Below, in pieces: positions 26,696 to 35,050 of a stretch of 64,000 nt of DNA. A program made the translations under genes and the position numbers. Source of the DNA: Porticoccus sp. W117 (GTDB lineage Bacteria; Pseudomonadota; Gammaproteobacteria; Pseudomonadales; Porticoccaceae); the NCBI RefSeq assembly GCF_030341905.1, contig NZ_JATAAF010000002.1, positions 308,505 through 372,504 on the forward strand, in the 5' to 3' direction. Every line of letters begins with the position of its first letter. Within the stretch, counting starts at the first letter, position 1. A model generated the notes under the pieces. It saw only the letters and a list, made by a program, of their open reading frames with translations, made no database searches and was not told the DNA's origin.

Positions 26696-27652
26696 TTATT
26701 GAACCAACTGCGTCTGCGGGTAAAAAGCGTACCAGGCAAACCAGAAAGTGCGCAAAAGCGGTAAGGGCTGACCGCCCTCCAAGGCAGCGGTAACACTGCC
26801 ATCCTTGCCAACAGTAAATTCTACAGCCTGTTGGTTCAGTAAATGTTTATATTCCCCCGACTTTTGTAACAATCCCTCTTTAATCGCTATCGGCTGTCCA
26901 TCTATTATCACGCCGTATACCGGGGTTTTGCGAGTCAGGCGTTTGTCCTCTGCGGCCACTGGGTACAAAAGGCGCTCTGAATCGTCGTAGTCACCATACA
27001 ACGTGCCGGTAGGGAAGCGCCGTAAATTGGCCTTGTCCCGCGCATCCGGGGCCAGTACCTCGGCGTTTGGGTGGTGTGCTTTTACATTGGCCCAGGTGAT
27101 TTGCTGTACTTGCAGGGATTCCAGGCGGGTGCCAGCGTTTGTGCCGACGATGGATTCCCCCAAAATTTGATTCCACAGCTGGTTAGTCTTGCGGTCATAC
27201 ATCACCAGGTCGTTGTTGAGCAGCATGCCGGAAACGCCAAATTCCGTTTCCTGGCCATTCACTTCGGCCACAAAGGCCACACCAGAGGCGCAAAGGGGGC
27301 AATAGGTCACCACAACTGGTATATCGCCAAAACGGTCATTGACGATCTCCCGGAAGTTAAGAATTTTTTTTGGGTAAGCCCGTGTGATGCCGTTGTAGTG
27401 CAGTAGCACCACAGAATCACTGTCCCGCATAAACGTTGTATCTTTAACGTACAAAAAACGAGGCTTGTCGATAGAGCGAATACAATCCCTGCGTTGGCAA
27501 CCGGATTGCAGTTGATAAGGGTCTATGGTGCTGGGTGTATCCGCAGTGTATTTGAACGTGTGAACCAGAATTCGGGAAAGGGAGCTGCCTTCTTCACAAC
27601 TTCCTTGCAATGAAACAAGCAGAGCAACAACAGCGATTATCCAGCGAAACAT
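26696..27652 (-). CDS. DUF3179 domain-containing exported protein
   Basis: A 318-residue protein with a signal peptide (about 1-19). The DUF3179 core is visible: 'VVLLHYNGITRAYPKKIL', then 'PVVVTYCPLCASGVAF' with the conserved CPLC pair, 'GVSGMLLNNDLVMYDRKT' and 'LWNQILGESIVG'. GAAGGA lies 7 bases before the ATG. The family is widespread in marine bacteria and has no established biochemical role; the Cys pair suggests redox or metal chemistry (inference). The gene converges on the CRTAC1-like gene. The two families may be functionally linked, but this window gives only proximity. Confidence 0.88.
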   Translation of the reverse strand: MFRWIIAVVALLVSLQGSCEEGSSLSRILVHTFKYTADTPSTIDPYQLQSGCQRRDCIRSIDKPRFLYVKDTTFMRDSDSVVLLHYNGITRAYPKKILNFREIVNDRFGDIPVVVTYCPLCASGVAFVAEVNGQETEFGVSGMLLNNDLVMYDRKTNQLWNQILGESIVGTNAGTRLESLQVQQITWANVKAHHPNAEVLAPDARDKANLRRFPTGTLYGDYDDSERLLYPVAAEDKRLTRKTPVYGVIIDGQPIAIKEGLLQKSGEYKHLLNQQAVEFTVGKDGSVTAALEGGQPLPLLRTFWFAWYAFYPQTQLVQ

Positions 27653-27725
27653 GTCAGTTCCTTCTTTAAGAGCACGACCTTCGATTATAAAAGGACTGCT
27701 GCTCCTGTGTAACCTGTTGCCATAA

Positions 27726-28103
27726 TCTCATGCTGGTAAATTCCTTACTTATTTTGAACGTGTCGGTGGCGGTGGCGAATTTCGCAGCAATCCGGAAATG
27801 CAAAACCGCTGGTTTCATCAGGATGGAAGGGTAAATGCGGACAAAGTACTCGCAGCAGAGAGTATTTATGACATCATCATTCCGTCGCGGGAAAGAGCGT
27901 TAGCACTTAACAAAGCCTATCGGGTCATTGTTGAGGATCAGGACTATATCTACGGTAAGGATGCGACCTCTGCTCCCCCTGAGAATGTGTACCGGCAGGT
28001 AGATAATAAAACATCGCCGACGCTACCACCGGAAAAATTCTTTGAGTGGGATATCCGTTTGGATTGGGCAAACAAGCCATCGGATGACAGTGTCACCCCA
28101 TAA
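27726..28103 (+). pseudogene. Hypothetical short ORF, possibly the 3' remnant of a longer gene
   Basis: The frame is open from 27726 to the stop at 28103 (about 125 codons), but the first ATG is at 27798 and has no ribosome binding site. The open stretch before it (LTYFERVGGGGEFR) looks like normal coding sequence, so the frame is more likely the tail of a gene that lost its 5' end. The product is soluble, with 'VNADKVLAAESIYDIIIPSRER' near the middle and a Pro-rich segment near the end. I do not recognise it. It converges on gcvP with a 31-base gap. Confidence 0.4.
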
Positions 28104-28134
28104 ATCGAGCCATAAATCATAAAATGTGTCGATT

Positions 28135-30978
28135 TTACTCATCCACATAACTGTCCATCGTCGGGCAGCTGCAAATCAAATTGCGATCCCCGTACACATT
28201 GTCGATGCGGTTCACCGTTGGCCAGTATTTGTGGCTTTTCAACCAGTTGGTTGGGCGCACAGCGGTTTCGCGGCTGTAGGGGCGATCCCATTCGGCGTTG
28301 AGTACGTCGTCCATGGTGTGTGGGGCGTTTACCAGCGGGTTGTTGTCCAGAGGCCAATCGCCGTTTTGCACCTTGGTCATTTCGTTGCGAATGGTGACCA
28401 TGGCTTCGATAAAGCGATCCAACTCGGCTTTGGATTCGGATTCGGTAGGTTCGATCATCAATGTGCCAGCCACCGGGAATGACATGGTGGGGGCGTGGAA
28501 GCCGAAGTCCATCAGGCGTTTGGCGATGTCTTCTTCGCTGATGTCGGAGGCGTCTTTCAGCGGGCGGATATCGATAATGCACTCGTGGGCAATAAAACCA
28601 TTTTTGCCGGTGTACAGCACCGGGTAGTGGTCGCTGAGTTTCCTGGCCAGGTAGTTGGCGTTGAGAATGGCTATTTCAGTGGCTTTCTTCATGCCTTCGC
28701 GGCCCATCATGCGAATGTACATCCAGCTGATGGGCAGGATAGAGGCAGAGCCCCAGGGCGCAGCGGAAATGGTGCCGTTAGCTATGTCGGTGCCGGGCAC
28801 ATTCTGAACCGGGTGGGCAGGCAGGAACGGCTTCAGGTGGGCGCCAACGCCGATGGGGCCCATGCCGGGGCCGCCGCCGCCGTGGGGTATGCAGAAGGTT
28901 TTGTGCAGGTTGAGGTGAGATACGTCGCCGCCAAATTTTCCGGGGCCAGCCAGACCAACCAGGGCGTTCATGTTGGCACCATCCACATACACCTGGCCGC
29001 CGTGCTTGTGTACCAGAGCGCAGATGTCGGTAACGTTTTCTTCAAACACCCCGTGGGTGGAAGGGTAGGTGATCATGATGGCGGCCAGCTGCTCGCTGTG
29101 CTTGTCGCACTTGTCTTGCAGGTCGGCCATGTCCACGTTGCCGTTGTCGTCGCACTTCACCACCACCACTTTGTAGCCCACCATGTGGGCTGAGGCCGGG
29201 TTGGTGCCGTGGGCGGAGCTGGGAATCAGGCAGATGTTGCGTTGGTGGTCGCCGCGGCTGTCGTGATATTTCTTGATGGCCACCAGACCAGCGTATTCGC
29301 CCTGGGAGCCGGCGTTTGGTTGCAGGGATACGGCGTCGTAGCCGGTGCAGGCTTCCAGTTGTTGCTGCAGGCTTTCGAATAGTTCTGTGTAACCAGCGGC
29401 TTGTTCAATGGGTGCAAACGGGTGCATGTCACCAAATTCCGGCCAGGTTACAGGGATCATCTCGGCGGCAGCGTTCAGCTTCATGGTGCAGGAGCCCAGC
29501 GGAATCATCGACAGGTTGAGGGCGATGTCCTTGGCTTCCAGGCGATGCATGTAGCGCATCATCTCGGTTTCGCTGTGGTAGCTGTTGAATACTTCGTGGG
29601 TCAGGAAGTCGCTACTGCGCACCAATTCCGTGGGAATGCCTGAAACGGCGTTGTCGCTTAAAACAGGTTGCTCAGAGCCGAAGACGATTAACAGGTCGGT
29701 TACCAGCCCTTCGGTGCTGGTTTCATCCAGGCTAATACCGATAGCATCGTCGCCGACTTTGCGCAGGTTAATGCGCTGGCCCAGGGCGCGTTCCATGATG
29801 GTGCTTTGCTTGTCGCCTACTTCCACAGTGATGGTATCGAACCAGGTGTCGTGGCGCAGGGCAAAGCCCTGATTTTGCAGGCCAGCAGCCAGGGTACTGG
29901 TGAGGGTGTGAATCTGGCTGGCGATGGCCTTCAGGCCTTCCGGGCCGTGGTAGGCGGCGTAGAATTGCGACATGATCGCCAGCAATGCCTGGGCGGTACA
30001 CACGTTGGAGTTGGCTTTTTCCCGGCGGATGTGTTGCTCGCGGGTTTGCATGGCCATGCGCAGGGCCGGTTTGCCGTGGCTGTCGATAGAAACACCAATA
30101 ATGCGGCCCGGAGAGGCGCGCTTGAATTCGTCGCGGAAGGCAAAGAAACCGGCGTGGGGGCCACCAAAGCCCATGGGTACGCCAAAACGCTGGTTGGAGC
30201 CGACCACGATATCGGCACCCATTTCACCAGCGGGCTTCATCAGCACCATGCTCATCAGGTCGCCAGCGACGGTGGCAAGGGCGCCTTTGTCATGAACCTG
30301 TTTAATGATCGGTGCAATGTCGATGACTTTGCCGGTGCTGGTGGGGTATTGCAGCAGGGCGCCGAAAAACTCCAGATCTGCCAGGTCGGTCTCCGGGTTG
30401 CCCAACACAATGTCCCAGCCGAAATGCTCGGCGCGGGTTTGTACTACGGCGATGGTTTGTGGGTGACAGTCGGCATCGATAAAGAAGGTGGTGCTCTTGT
30501 TTTTGCGCAGGTGGCGCTTGCTCATGGCCATGGCTTCGGCAGCAGCGGTACCTTCGTCCAGCAGCGAGGCGTTGGCAATCTCCATGCCGGTCAAGTCCAT
30601 TACCATTTGTTGGTAATTGAGCAGAGCTTCCAAACGGCCTTGGGAAATCTCTGGCTGGTAAGGCGTGTAGGCGGTGTACCAGCCAGGATTTTCCAACACG
30701 TTGCGCAGAACCACTGGCGGTACAATGGTGTCGTAGTAGCCGGTGCCGATCAGCGAGGTGAACACCTGGTTCTTGCTGGCAATGGCTTTAATTTCTGCCA
30801 GGGCTTCCTGTTCGGTAAGGCCAGTGTCAAGATTCAGATCATCGCTGTTGCGGATATTGGCGGGCACAGTTTGGGCAATCAACTCATCCAGGGATGAAAC
30901 CCCCAGTGTGTTGAGCATAGCTTCAGTTTGAGTGGCGTCCGGGCCGATATGACGGCGGCCAAAGTGATCCTGTTGCAT
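28135..30978 (-). CDS. gcvP: Glycine dehydrogenase (aminomethyl-transferring), glycine cleavage P protein
   Basis: A 947-residue PLP enzyme that decarboxylates glycine and passes the aminomethyl group to the H protein lipoyl arm. The length matches the fused P protein of proteobacteria. The N-terminus FGRRHIGPD, the segment [20 protein letters not shown] and the PLP-lysine region [19 protein letters not shown] (K693) are all present. ATG 30978 gives the expected N-terminus. gcvT and gcvH are not adjacent, so the gene is expressed on its own here. It is divergent from the glycosylase-family gene with a 99-base gap, in which I see no glycine riboswitch. Confidence 0.98.
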   Translation of the reverse strand: MQQDHFGRRHIGPDATQTEAMLNTLGVSSLDELIAQTVPANIRNSDDLNLDTGLTEQEALAEIKAIASKNQVFTSLIGTGYYDTIVPPVVLRNVLENPGWYTAYTPYQPEISQGRLEALLNYQQMVMDLTGMEIANASLLDEGTAAAEAMAMSKRHLRKNKSTTFFIDADCHPQTIAVVQTRAEHFGWDIVLGNPETDLADLEFFGALLQYPTSTGKVIDIAPIIKQVHDKGALATVAGDLMSMVLMKPAGEMGADIVVGSNQRFGVPMGFGGPHAGFFAFRDEFKRASPGRIIGVSIDSHGKPALRMAMQTREQHIRREKANSNVCTAQALLAIMSQFYAAYHGPEGLKAIASQIHTLTSTLAAGLQNQGFALRHDTWFDTITVEVGDKQSTIMERALGQRINLRKVGDDAIGISLDETSTEGLVTDLLIVFGSEQPVLSDNAVSGIPTELVRSSDFLTHEVFNSYHSETEMMRYMHRLEAKDIALNLSMIPLGSCTMKLNAAAEMIPVTWPEFGDMHPFAPIEQAAGYTELFESLQQQLEACTGYDAVSLQPNAGSQGEYAGLVAIKKYHDSRGDHQRNICLIPSSAHGTNPASAHMVGYKVVVVKCDDNGNVDMADLQDKCDKHSEQLAAIMITYPSTHGVFEENVTDICALVHKHGGQVYVDGANMNALVGLAGPGKFGGDVSHLNLHKTFCIPHGGGGPGMGPIGVGAHLKPFLPAHPVQNVPGTDIANGTISAAPWGSASILPISWMYIRMMGREGMKKATEIAILNANYLARKLSDHYPVLYTGKNGFIAHECIIDIRPLKDASDISEEDIAKRLMDFGFHAPTMSFPVAGTLMIEPTESESKAELDRFIEAMVTIRNEMTKVQNGDWPLDNNPLVNAPHTMDDVLNAEWDRPYSRETAVRPTNWLKSHKYWPTVNRIDNVYGDRNLICSCPTMDSYVDE

Positions 30979-31077
30979 GACTGTTTCTCGATGTTTGGGT
31001 GCGTTGCCGAAGGTGTTTCAAAAATGGCAGGAAAGCCGCGCATTTTATATCAAATTACCGCTGGTTGGGATTGGTGA

Positions 31078-31689
31078 ATGGCAGAAAAACTTCCCTTGAC
31101 GGATTTATTGGCCCAAGTCGCCAGTTGCAGCCTGTGTGGCGACTTGCCGCTGGGGCCAAGGCCGGTGGTGAAGATTGATTATCGGGCGCGGCTATTGATT
31201 ATCGGCCAGGCTCCCGGCACAAGGGTGCACAACACCGGTATTCCCTGGAACGACCCCAGCGGAGATAATCTACGCAGTTGGCTGGGTATCGACCGGGAGC
31301 AATTCTACGACGACCCACGCATCGCCATTATGCCCATGGGGTTCTGCTATCCAGGCAAGGGCAAGTCTGGCGACCTGCCACCTCGCAAGGAATGCGCGCC
31401 GCAGTGGCATCAGACGCTGTTGGAGCACATGCCTGACTTGGAGTTAATTCTGTTGATTGGCAGTTACGCTCAAGACTATTACTGCGGCAAAGACGGCTAC
31501 CGTAACCTGACAGAGCGGGTGCAAAACTGGCGCCAGGTGCTGGAAAATCAGTTGTCTGAAGGAAAAGCGGGCTATTGGCCACTGGTACACCCGTCGCCCC
31601 GCAATCGCCTGTGGATGGGGCGCAATCCCTGGTTTGAAGCAGAGTTGTTGCCGGAATTAAGAACCGCAGTCGATCAACTGCTCAATTGA
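31078..31689 (+). CDS. Uracil-DNA glycosylase family protein
   Basis: A 203-residue protein of the uracil-DNA glycosylase superfamily. Motif 1 reads GQAPG at 43-47, followed by NTGIPWNDPSG, and the second motif is LVHPSPRNRLW near the C-terminus. Cys17 and Cys20 (CSLC) near the N-terminus resemble half of the iron-sulfur ligand set of family 4 enzymes, but I do not see the remaining pair. Family members either excise uracil from DNA or are inactive homologues; activity cannot be decided here. ATG 31078 has only a weak GGGA-like site upstream. Confidence 0.85.
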   Translation: MAEKLPLTDLLAQVASCSLCGDLPLGPRPVVKIDYRARLLIIGQAPGTRVHNTGIPWNDPSGDNLRSWLGIDREQFYDDPRIAIMPMGFCYPGKGKSGDLPPRKECAPQWHQTLLEHMPDLELILLIGSYAQDYYCGKDGYRNLTERVQNWRQVLENQLSEGKAGYWPLVHPSPRNRLWMGRNPWFEAELLPELRTAVDQLLN

Positions 31690-31752
31690 CTGGCTCGTTG
31701 GCCTCTTATCAAGCTAACGCTTTGCTTATACTGAAGTTTTGCTTTCCCAAGA

Positions 31753-32040
31753 ATTAGGGCCTGTCGACACTAATTGAATCATCACTGCTGGGAGCCATTT
31801 TTTTGCCCAGCAAGGCAGAAGGAGTACAGTGTGGTTATTCCACATAAGCGACTGATAACGCAGCTGGGCGGAAAAATGGCCCCAGCCCTCCGGGTTGCGG
31901 CTAAAAAAGCGCCACTCGTTGTTGCTCGTCGCTACTCCCCATTATGGAGAGGGGAATGACCAAACCACACGACTTGCGCCTAGATTGGCGCTTTTTTAGT
32001 CACAACAGTGGCGATTCAATTAGTGTCGACAGGCCCTAAT
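31753..32040. mobile_element. MITE-like element with perfect 28-bp terminal inverted repeats
   Basis: The 28 bases at 31753-31780 are the exact reverse complement of 32013-32040, and the match continues imperfectly inward for about 12 more bases. The outer end reads ATTAGGGCCTGTCGACACTA. If the repeat proper starts at GGGCC, a TA dinucleotide flanks both sides, as for TA-targeting elements, but the ends are too symmetrical to prove a target duplication. The interior holds a second inverted pair (GGGAGCCATTTTTTTGCCCAG near 31790-31810 against CTGGGCGGAAAAATGGCCCC near 31864-31883) and AAAAAAGCGCC at 31903-31913 against GGCGCTTTTTT at 31987-31997. No transposase fits inside; a 61-codon open frame at 31774-31959 does not look coding. 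It ends one base before the HD-GYP start codon. Confidence 0.88.
31976..31997 (+). terminator. Terminator-like hairpin inside the MITE
   Basis: GCGCC-TAGATT-GGCGC followed by TTTTTT. It could stop transcripts coming from the glycosylase side 44 bases before the HD-GYP start codon. The short stem (5 bp) keeps confidence moderate. Confidence 0.5.
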
Positions 32041-33387
32041 ATGGCGTCCAACCCATTCCTGTCGCAAGAAAACCTCGTGCAAGTACCGGTATCCCAGCTT
32101 GCCATCGGTATGTTTGTGGCCGAGTTGGATCGCCCCTGGCTGGAAACGCCGTTTTTGTTGCAGGGGTTCGCCATTCGCCACCCGGCGGAAATTCGCAAGC
32201 TCTCCGAATATTGCGACTTTGTTTATATCGAGAAGGAAGGGCGCAATTGGGGCAGTAAAAATACCGCGTTTATGGGGGAGGGGAGACAACAGAAAAAATC
32301 CCGCTCGCGTCTTGAAAACACCACCCGTTCCACCTCGTCCAGCTACAACACCCGCGACCCCAAATCCCTGGTTAATACTCTGAAAACCAGAGCGGAACAC
32401 AAATCTACCGTGCCACCGGAACAGGAGCATCAAAACGCTCGTGAACTGTACGCCGAAGCCACCGGCAGTGTTACGTCCATTCTTGACCAGGTACGCCTGA
32501 AGAATATGGTGGATACCCGCGCGGCGCGCTCTACGGTGCGTTTGTGTGTGGACAGCATCCTGCGCAACCCGGCGGCTCTGGGGTGGATGAGCAAGATTAA
32601 AGACATGAATAAATACACCGCTGAGCATTGCCTCAATGTGTGTATTCTCGCCATCGCTTTTGGTCGTCACTTGCGTTTGCCTGAGGCGGAGCTGGAAAAA
32701 CTCGGGCTCTGTGGGCTGTTGCACGATGTGGGTAAAGTGAAAATTGCCGACGAAATTCTCAACAAGCCCGGCAAACTCACTCCGCAAGAATTCGAGGTAA
32801 TGAAAAGCCACACTACCGTAGGGCGTGACCTGTTGCGTCAGAGCGATGATGTGGATGGATTCGCCGTTGATGTGGCGTTTAGCCATCACGAACAGATGGA
32901 TGGCAAAGGTTACCCGCGCCGGGTGCGGGCGCACGAATTAACGGAATATTCGCGCATTATCGCCATTGTCGATGCCTTCGATGCCATGACCAGTGACCGC
33001 TGTTACTCAGAGGCCAAGTCCACTCTGGATGCCCTGAAAGAAGTTTATCGCTGCCGCGGCAGTCAGTTTGACCCGGAGCTGGCACTGGAATTTATCAGCC
33101 TGATTGGCCCTTACCCGGCGGGTACTATTGTCGAACTACACAATGGCCTGGTGGGTATTGTGCTGCATTCCAAAAAGAACAAACGCCATTTGCCAGCGGT
33201 GCAGATTATTCGCGATCACGAAGAAGTGGTCGAACCCTACAAGGTGGATATTCTGGAAACAGAAACCGGTGATCTGGGTGCCGGGTATCTGGTACGCCGG
33301 GTGCTGAAAAACGGCGATCGCGGTATAAAGCTGGAAGACTACCCGGTGCGTATGCTGCTGCGCCAGCAAGTGGAAGACAGTGACTGA
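32041..33387 (+). CDS. HD-GYP domain cyclic-di-GMP phosphodiesterase (DUF3391 N-terminus)
   Basis: A 448-residue protein from ATG 32041; the in-frame GTG at 32008 would add 11 residues encoded by the MITE. The N-terminal about 100 residues (VPVSQLAIGMFVAELDRPWLETPF) are the DUF3391 domain often joined to HD-GYP. The phosphodiesterase core has HD at 228-229 (GLLHDVGK), the downstream SHHEQMDGKGYP with GYP at 290-292, and DAFDAMTSDR. These enzymes hydrolyse cyclic di-GMP and control motility and biofilm. The methyltransferase gene overlaps its end by 8 bases. Insertion of the MITE at the start codon must have replaced the native ribosome binding site; only AGG at 32031-32033 remains. Confidence 0.93.
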   Translation: MASNPFLSQENLVQVPVSQLAIGMFVAELDRPWLETPFLLQGFAIRHPAEIRKLSEYCDFVYIEKEGRNWGSKNTAFMGEGRQQKKSRSRLENTTRSTSSSYNTRDPKSLVNTLKTRAEHKSTVPPEQEHQNARELYAEATGSVTSILDQVRLKNMVDTRAARSTVRLCVDSILRNPAALGWMSKIKDMNKYTAEHCLNVCILAIAFGRHLRLPEAELEKLGLCGLLHDVGKVKIADEILNKPGKLTPQEFEVMKSHTTVGRDLLRQSDDVDGFAVDVAFSHHEQMDGKGYPRRVRAHELTEYSRIIAIVDAFDAMTSDRCYSEAKSTLDALKEVYRCRGSQFDPELALEFISLIGPYPAGTIVELHNGLVGIVLHSKKNKRHLPAVQIIRDHEEVVEPYKVDILETETGDLGAGYLVRRVLKNGDRGIKLEDYPVRMLLRQQVEDSD

Positions 33388-34300
33388 CGCTCGTATTCCA
33401 CAAAAACCTGTTTTGCAAAAGTCTGCTCTGCAACAACTCATTGAACAGCTTGATACTCACGGCAGCGACAGCAAGCGCCTGTTTCACGGCCGTGGCCATT
33501 GCTACTCCGGCCTTGAATGGCTGACACTGGATTGGCATCCGCCGGTGCTGGTTGCCACTCTCTACCAACAGCCTGATCAACAACAACTGCAAGCCCTTCG
33601 CGAGTCGTTGGCAGAACTTCAGCTGCCAGTGTTTGTGCAATACCGCTATGGGCAGCAGTTGCAAAGCGAATGGCTTGGTACCAGTGCCAACGAGCCATTT
33701 TATGCCAGCCGCAATGGACTGCGTTTTGAGCTGACGCTGCAGCAGCGCCAGAACCTCGGTTATTTTGTGGATATGGAGCCGGGCCGTCAGTGGTTGGAGA
33801 AAAACGCCTGTGGCCGGGGACTAAACCTGTTTGCTTATACCTGTGCTCTGTCCTGCGTGGCTCTGGCCAATGGTGCCAGCGAAGTGGTAAACGTGGATAT
33901 GAGCCGTTCAGCGCTCACTACCGGCCAGCGCAACCACCAACTCAACGGCTTGCGCGGTGGCCGTTTCTTGAAAATGGATGTGTTTAAAAGCTGGAAAAAA
34001 CTGGCGGCTAATGGCCCCTATGATTGGATAGTTCTCGACCCGCCGAGCTTCCAGAAAGGCAGCTTTGTGGCGCAAAAAGATTATCCACGCCTGCTGCGGC
34101 ATTTGCTGAAAGTGTTGTCACCGGGCAGCAAAATTCTGGCTTGCCTCAACGACCCAAATCTTGACGAAGCATTTTTAAAGAATGCCTTTGCCGAGCAGTT
34201 GCCGCAGGCGGTTTTTGTCGAGCGTTTAGCGGAGCATCCAGACTTTCCAGAAGCGGATCGGGATAAGGGGTTGAAGTTGTTGGTTTACAGAATAGATTGA
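33380..34300 (+). CDS. Class I SAM-dependent methyltransferase, RlmI/RlmK-like
   Basis: A 306-residue protein starting at GTG 33380, overlapping the HD-GYP gene by 8 bases. The Rossmann core shows GLNLFAYTCALS (motif I) at about 148, NVDMSR (motif II) and DPPSF at 220-224, the catalytic signature of m5C/m2G-type RlmI/RlmK methyltransferases. It lacks an N-terminal PUA or THUMP domain visible as such. The likely substrate is 23S rRNA, but the exact base cannot be given. A hairpin (GTATTGC at 34333-34339 with GCAATAC at 34347-34353) lies in the 72-base gap to the convergent narL. Confidence 0.85.
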   Translation: MTDARIPQKPVLQKSALQQLIEQLDTHGSDSKRLFHGRGHCYSGLEWLTLDWHPPVLVATLYQQPDQQQLQALRESLAELQLPVFVQYRYGQQLQSEWLGTSANEPFYASRNGLRFELTLQQRQNLGYFVDMEPGRQWLEKNACGRGLNLFAYTCALSCVALANGASEVVNVDMSRSALTTGQRNHQLNGLRGGRFLKMDVFKSWKKLAANGPYDWIVLDPPSFQKGSFVAQKDYPRLLRHLLKVLSPGSKILACLNDPNLDEAFLKNAFAEQLPQAVFVERLAEHPDFPEADRDKGLKLLVYRID

Positions 34301-34372
34301 TAGATTGATCTTCCGGTCGTCCTGATTGTTTTGTATTGCTTGTGGCGCAATACACTCTTATTTAAACGCCCC

Positions 34373-35050
34373 CTAGTTACCTTTTTGCTCGGTCAGCCAC
34401 ACCGCCGCTTCCACCCGCGAGCGCATGTGCAGTTTGTGCAGCAGGCGTTTGACATGCACTTTGACAGTGCCTTCGGTGATGTCCAGTTTGCGGGCGATCA
34501 TTTTGTTGCTGAGGCCACCGGCGATCAGCTTGAGTACCTGTTTTTCCCGTTTGGTAAGGCTGTCGTAAGCGGGGCGGTCGCTGCCGCTGTCCCGCTGCTG
34601 CAAGGCCATGGCCAGGGCTTCGGTCAATTTATGGCTGATAGCCATTTTGCCGTTGGCGGCGGAGCGGATGTTTTCCACCAGCTGCTCTGGCTCCATGTCT
34701 TTTAACAGGTAGCCGTCTGCGCCGGTTTTCAGTGCCTTCACAACATCTTCCCGATCTTCCGATACGGAAAATACAATAATGCGCGAGCTGACTCCGGCGT
34801 CCCGCAGGGCGGCAATGGTTTCAAAACCGTCCATTTCCGGCATGTTTAAATCCACCAGAATCAGATCGGGGTCAAGGCTTGCCGCCAGTTCCACACCCTG
34901 GCGGCCGCCGCTCGCTTCACCGACAACCTTGAGGTCGTCTTCCAATTCCAACAATTGAATCAGACCCCGCCGCAGGGTGGGGTGGTCATCGATAATCAGA
35001 ATATCGGCAATGACCTCAGTGTTGTGTCGCAGGGCGGATAAATCACTCAT
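34373..35050 (-). CDS. narL: Nitrate/nitrite response regulator NarL
   Basis: A 225-residue response regulator. The receiver domain has DD at 21-22 and phospho-acceptor D67 in VDLNMPEMDG. The LuxR-type DNA-binding domain follows (LTKREKQVLKLIAGGLSNK, then ITEGTVKVHVKRLL). Its start overlaps the narX stop by 4 bases (ATGA), so both are co-transcribed and probably co-translated. Neighbouring narX, narK and narGHJI and a perfect NarL-type 7-2-7 site at 37072 support the specific name over the paralogue NarP. It is expected to activate narK/narGHJI in response to nitrate. Confidence 0.95.
   Translation of the reverse strand: MSDLSALRHNTEVIADILIIDDHPTLRRGLIQLLELEDDLKVVGEASGGRQGVELAASLDPDLILVDLNMPEMDGFETIAALRDAGVSSRIIVFSVSEDREDVVKALKTGADGYLLKDMEPEQLVENIRSAANGKMAISHKLTEALAMALQQRDSGSDRPAYDSLTKREKQVLKLIAGGLSNKMIARKLDITEGTVKVHVKRLLHKLHMRSRVEAAVWLTEQKGN

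Noticed and set aside
30979..31077. Possible glycine riboswitch before gcvP
   Set aside because: The gap to the divergent gene is only 99 bases and I see no tandem aptamer-like structure.
31774..31959. 61-codon frame inside the MITE
   Set aside because: It begins in the terminal inverted repeat, has no ribosome binding site and runs through the inner inverted repeats; probably not a gene.
34333..34353. Hairpin between the methyltransferase gene and narL as a terminator
   Set aside because: A 7-bp stem is present but no T-run follows on either strand, so it was not listed as a terminator.
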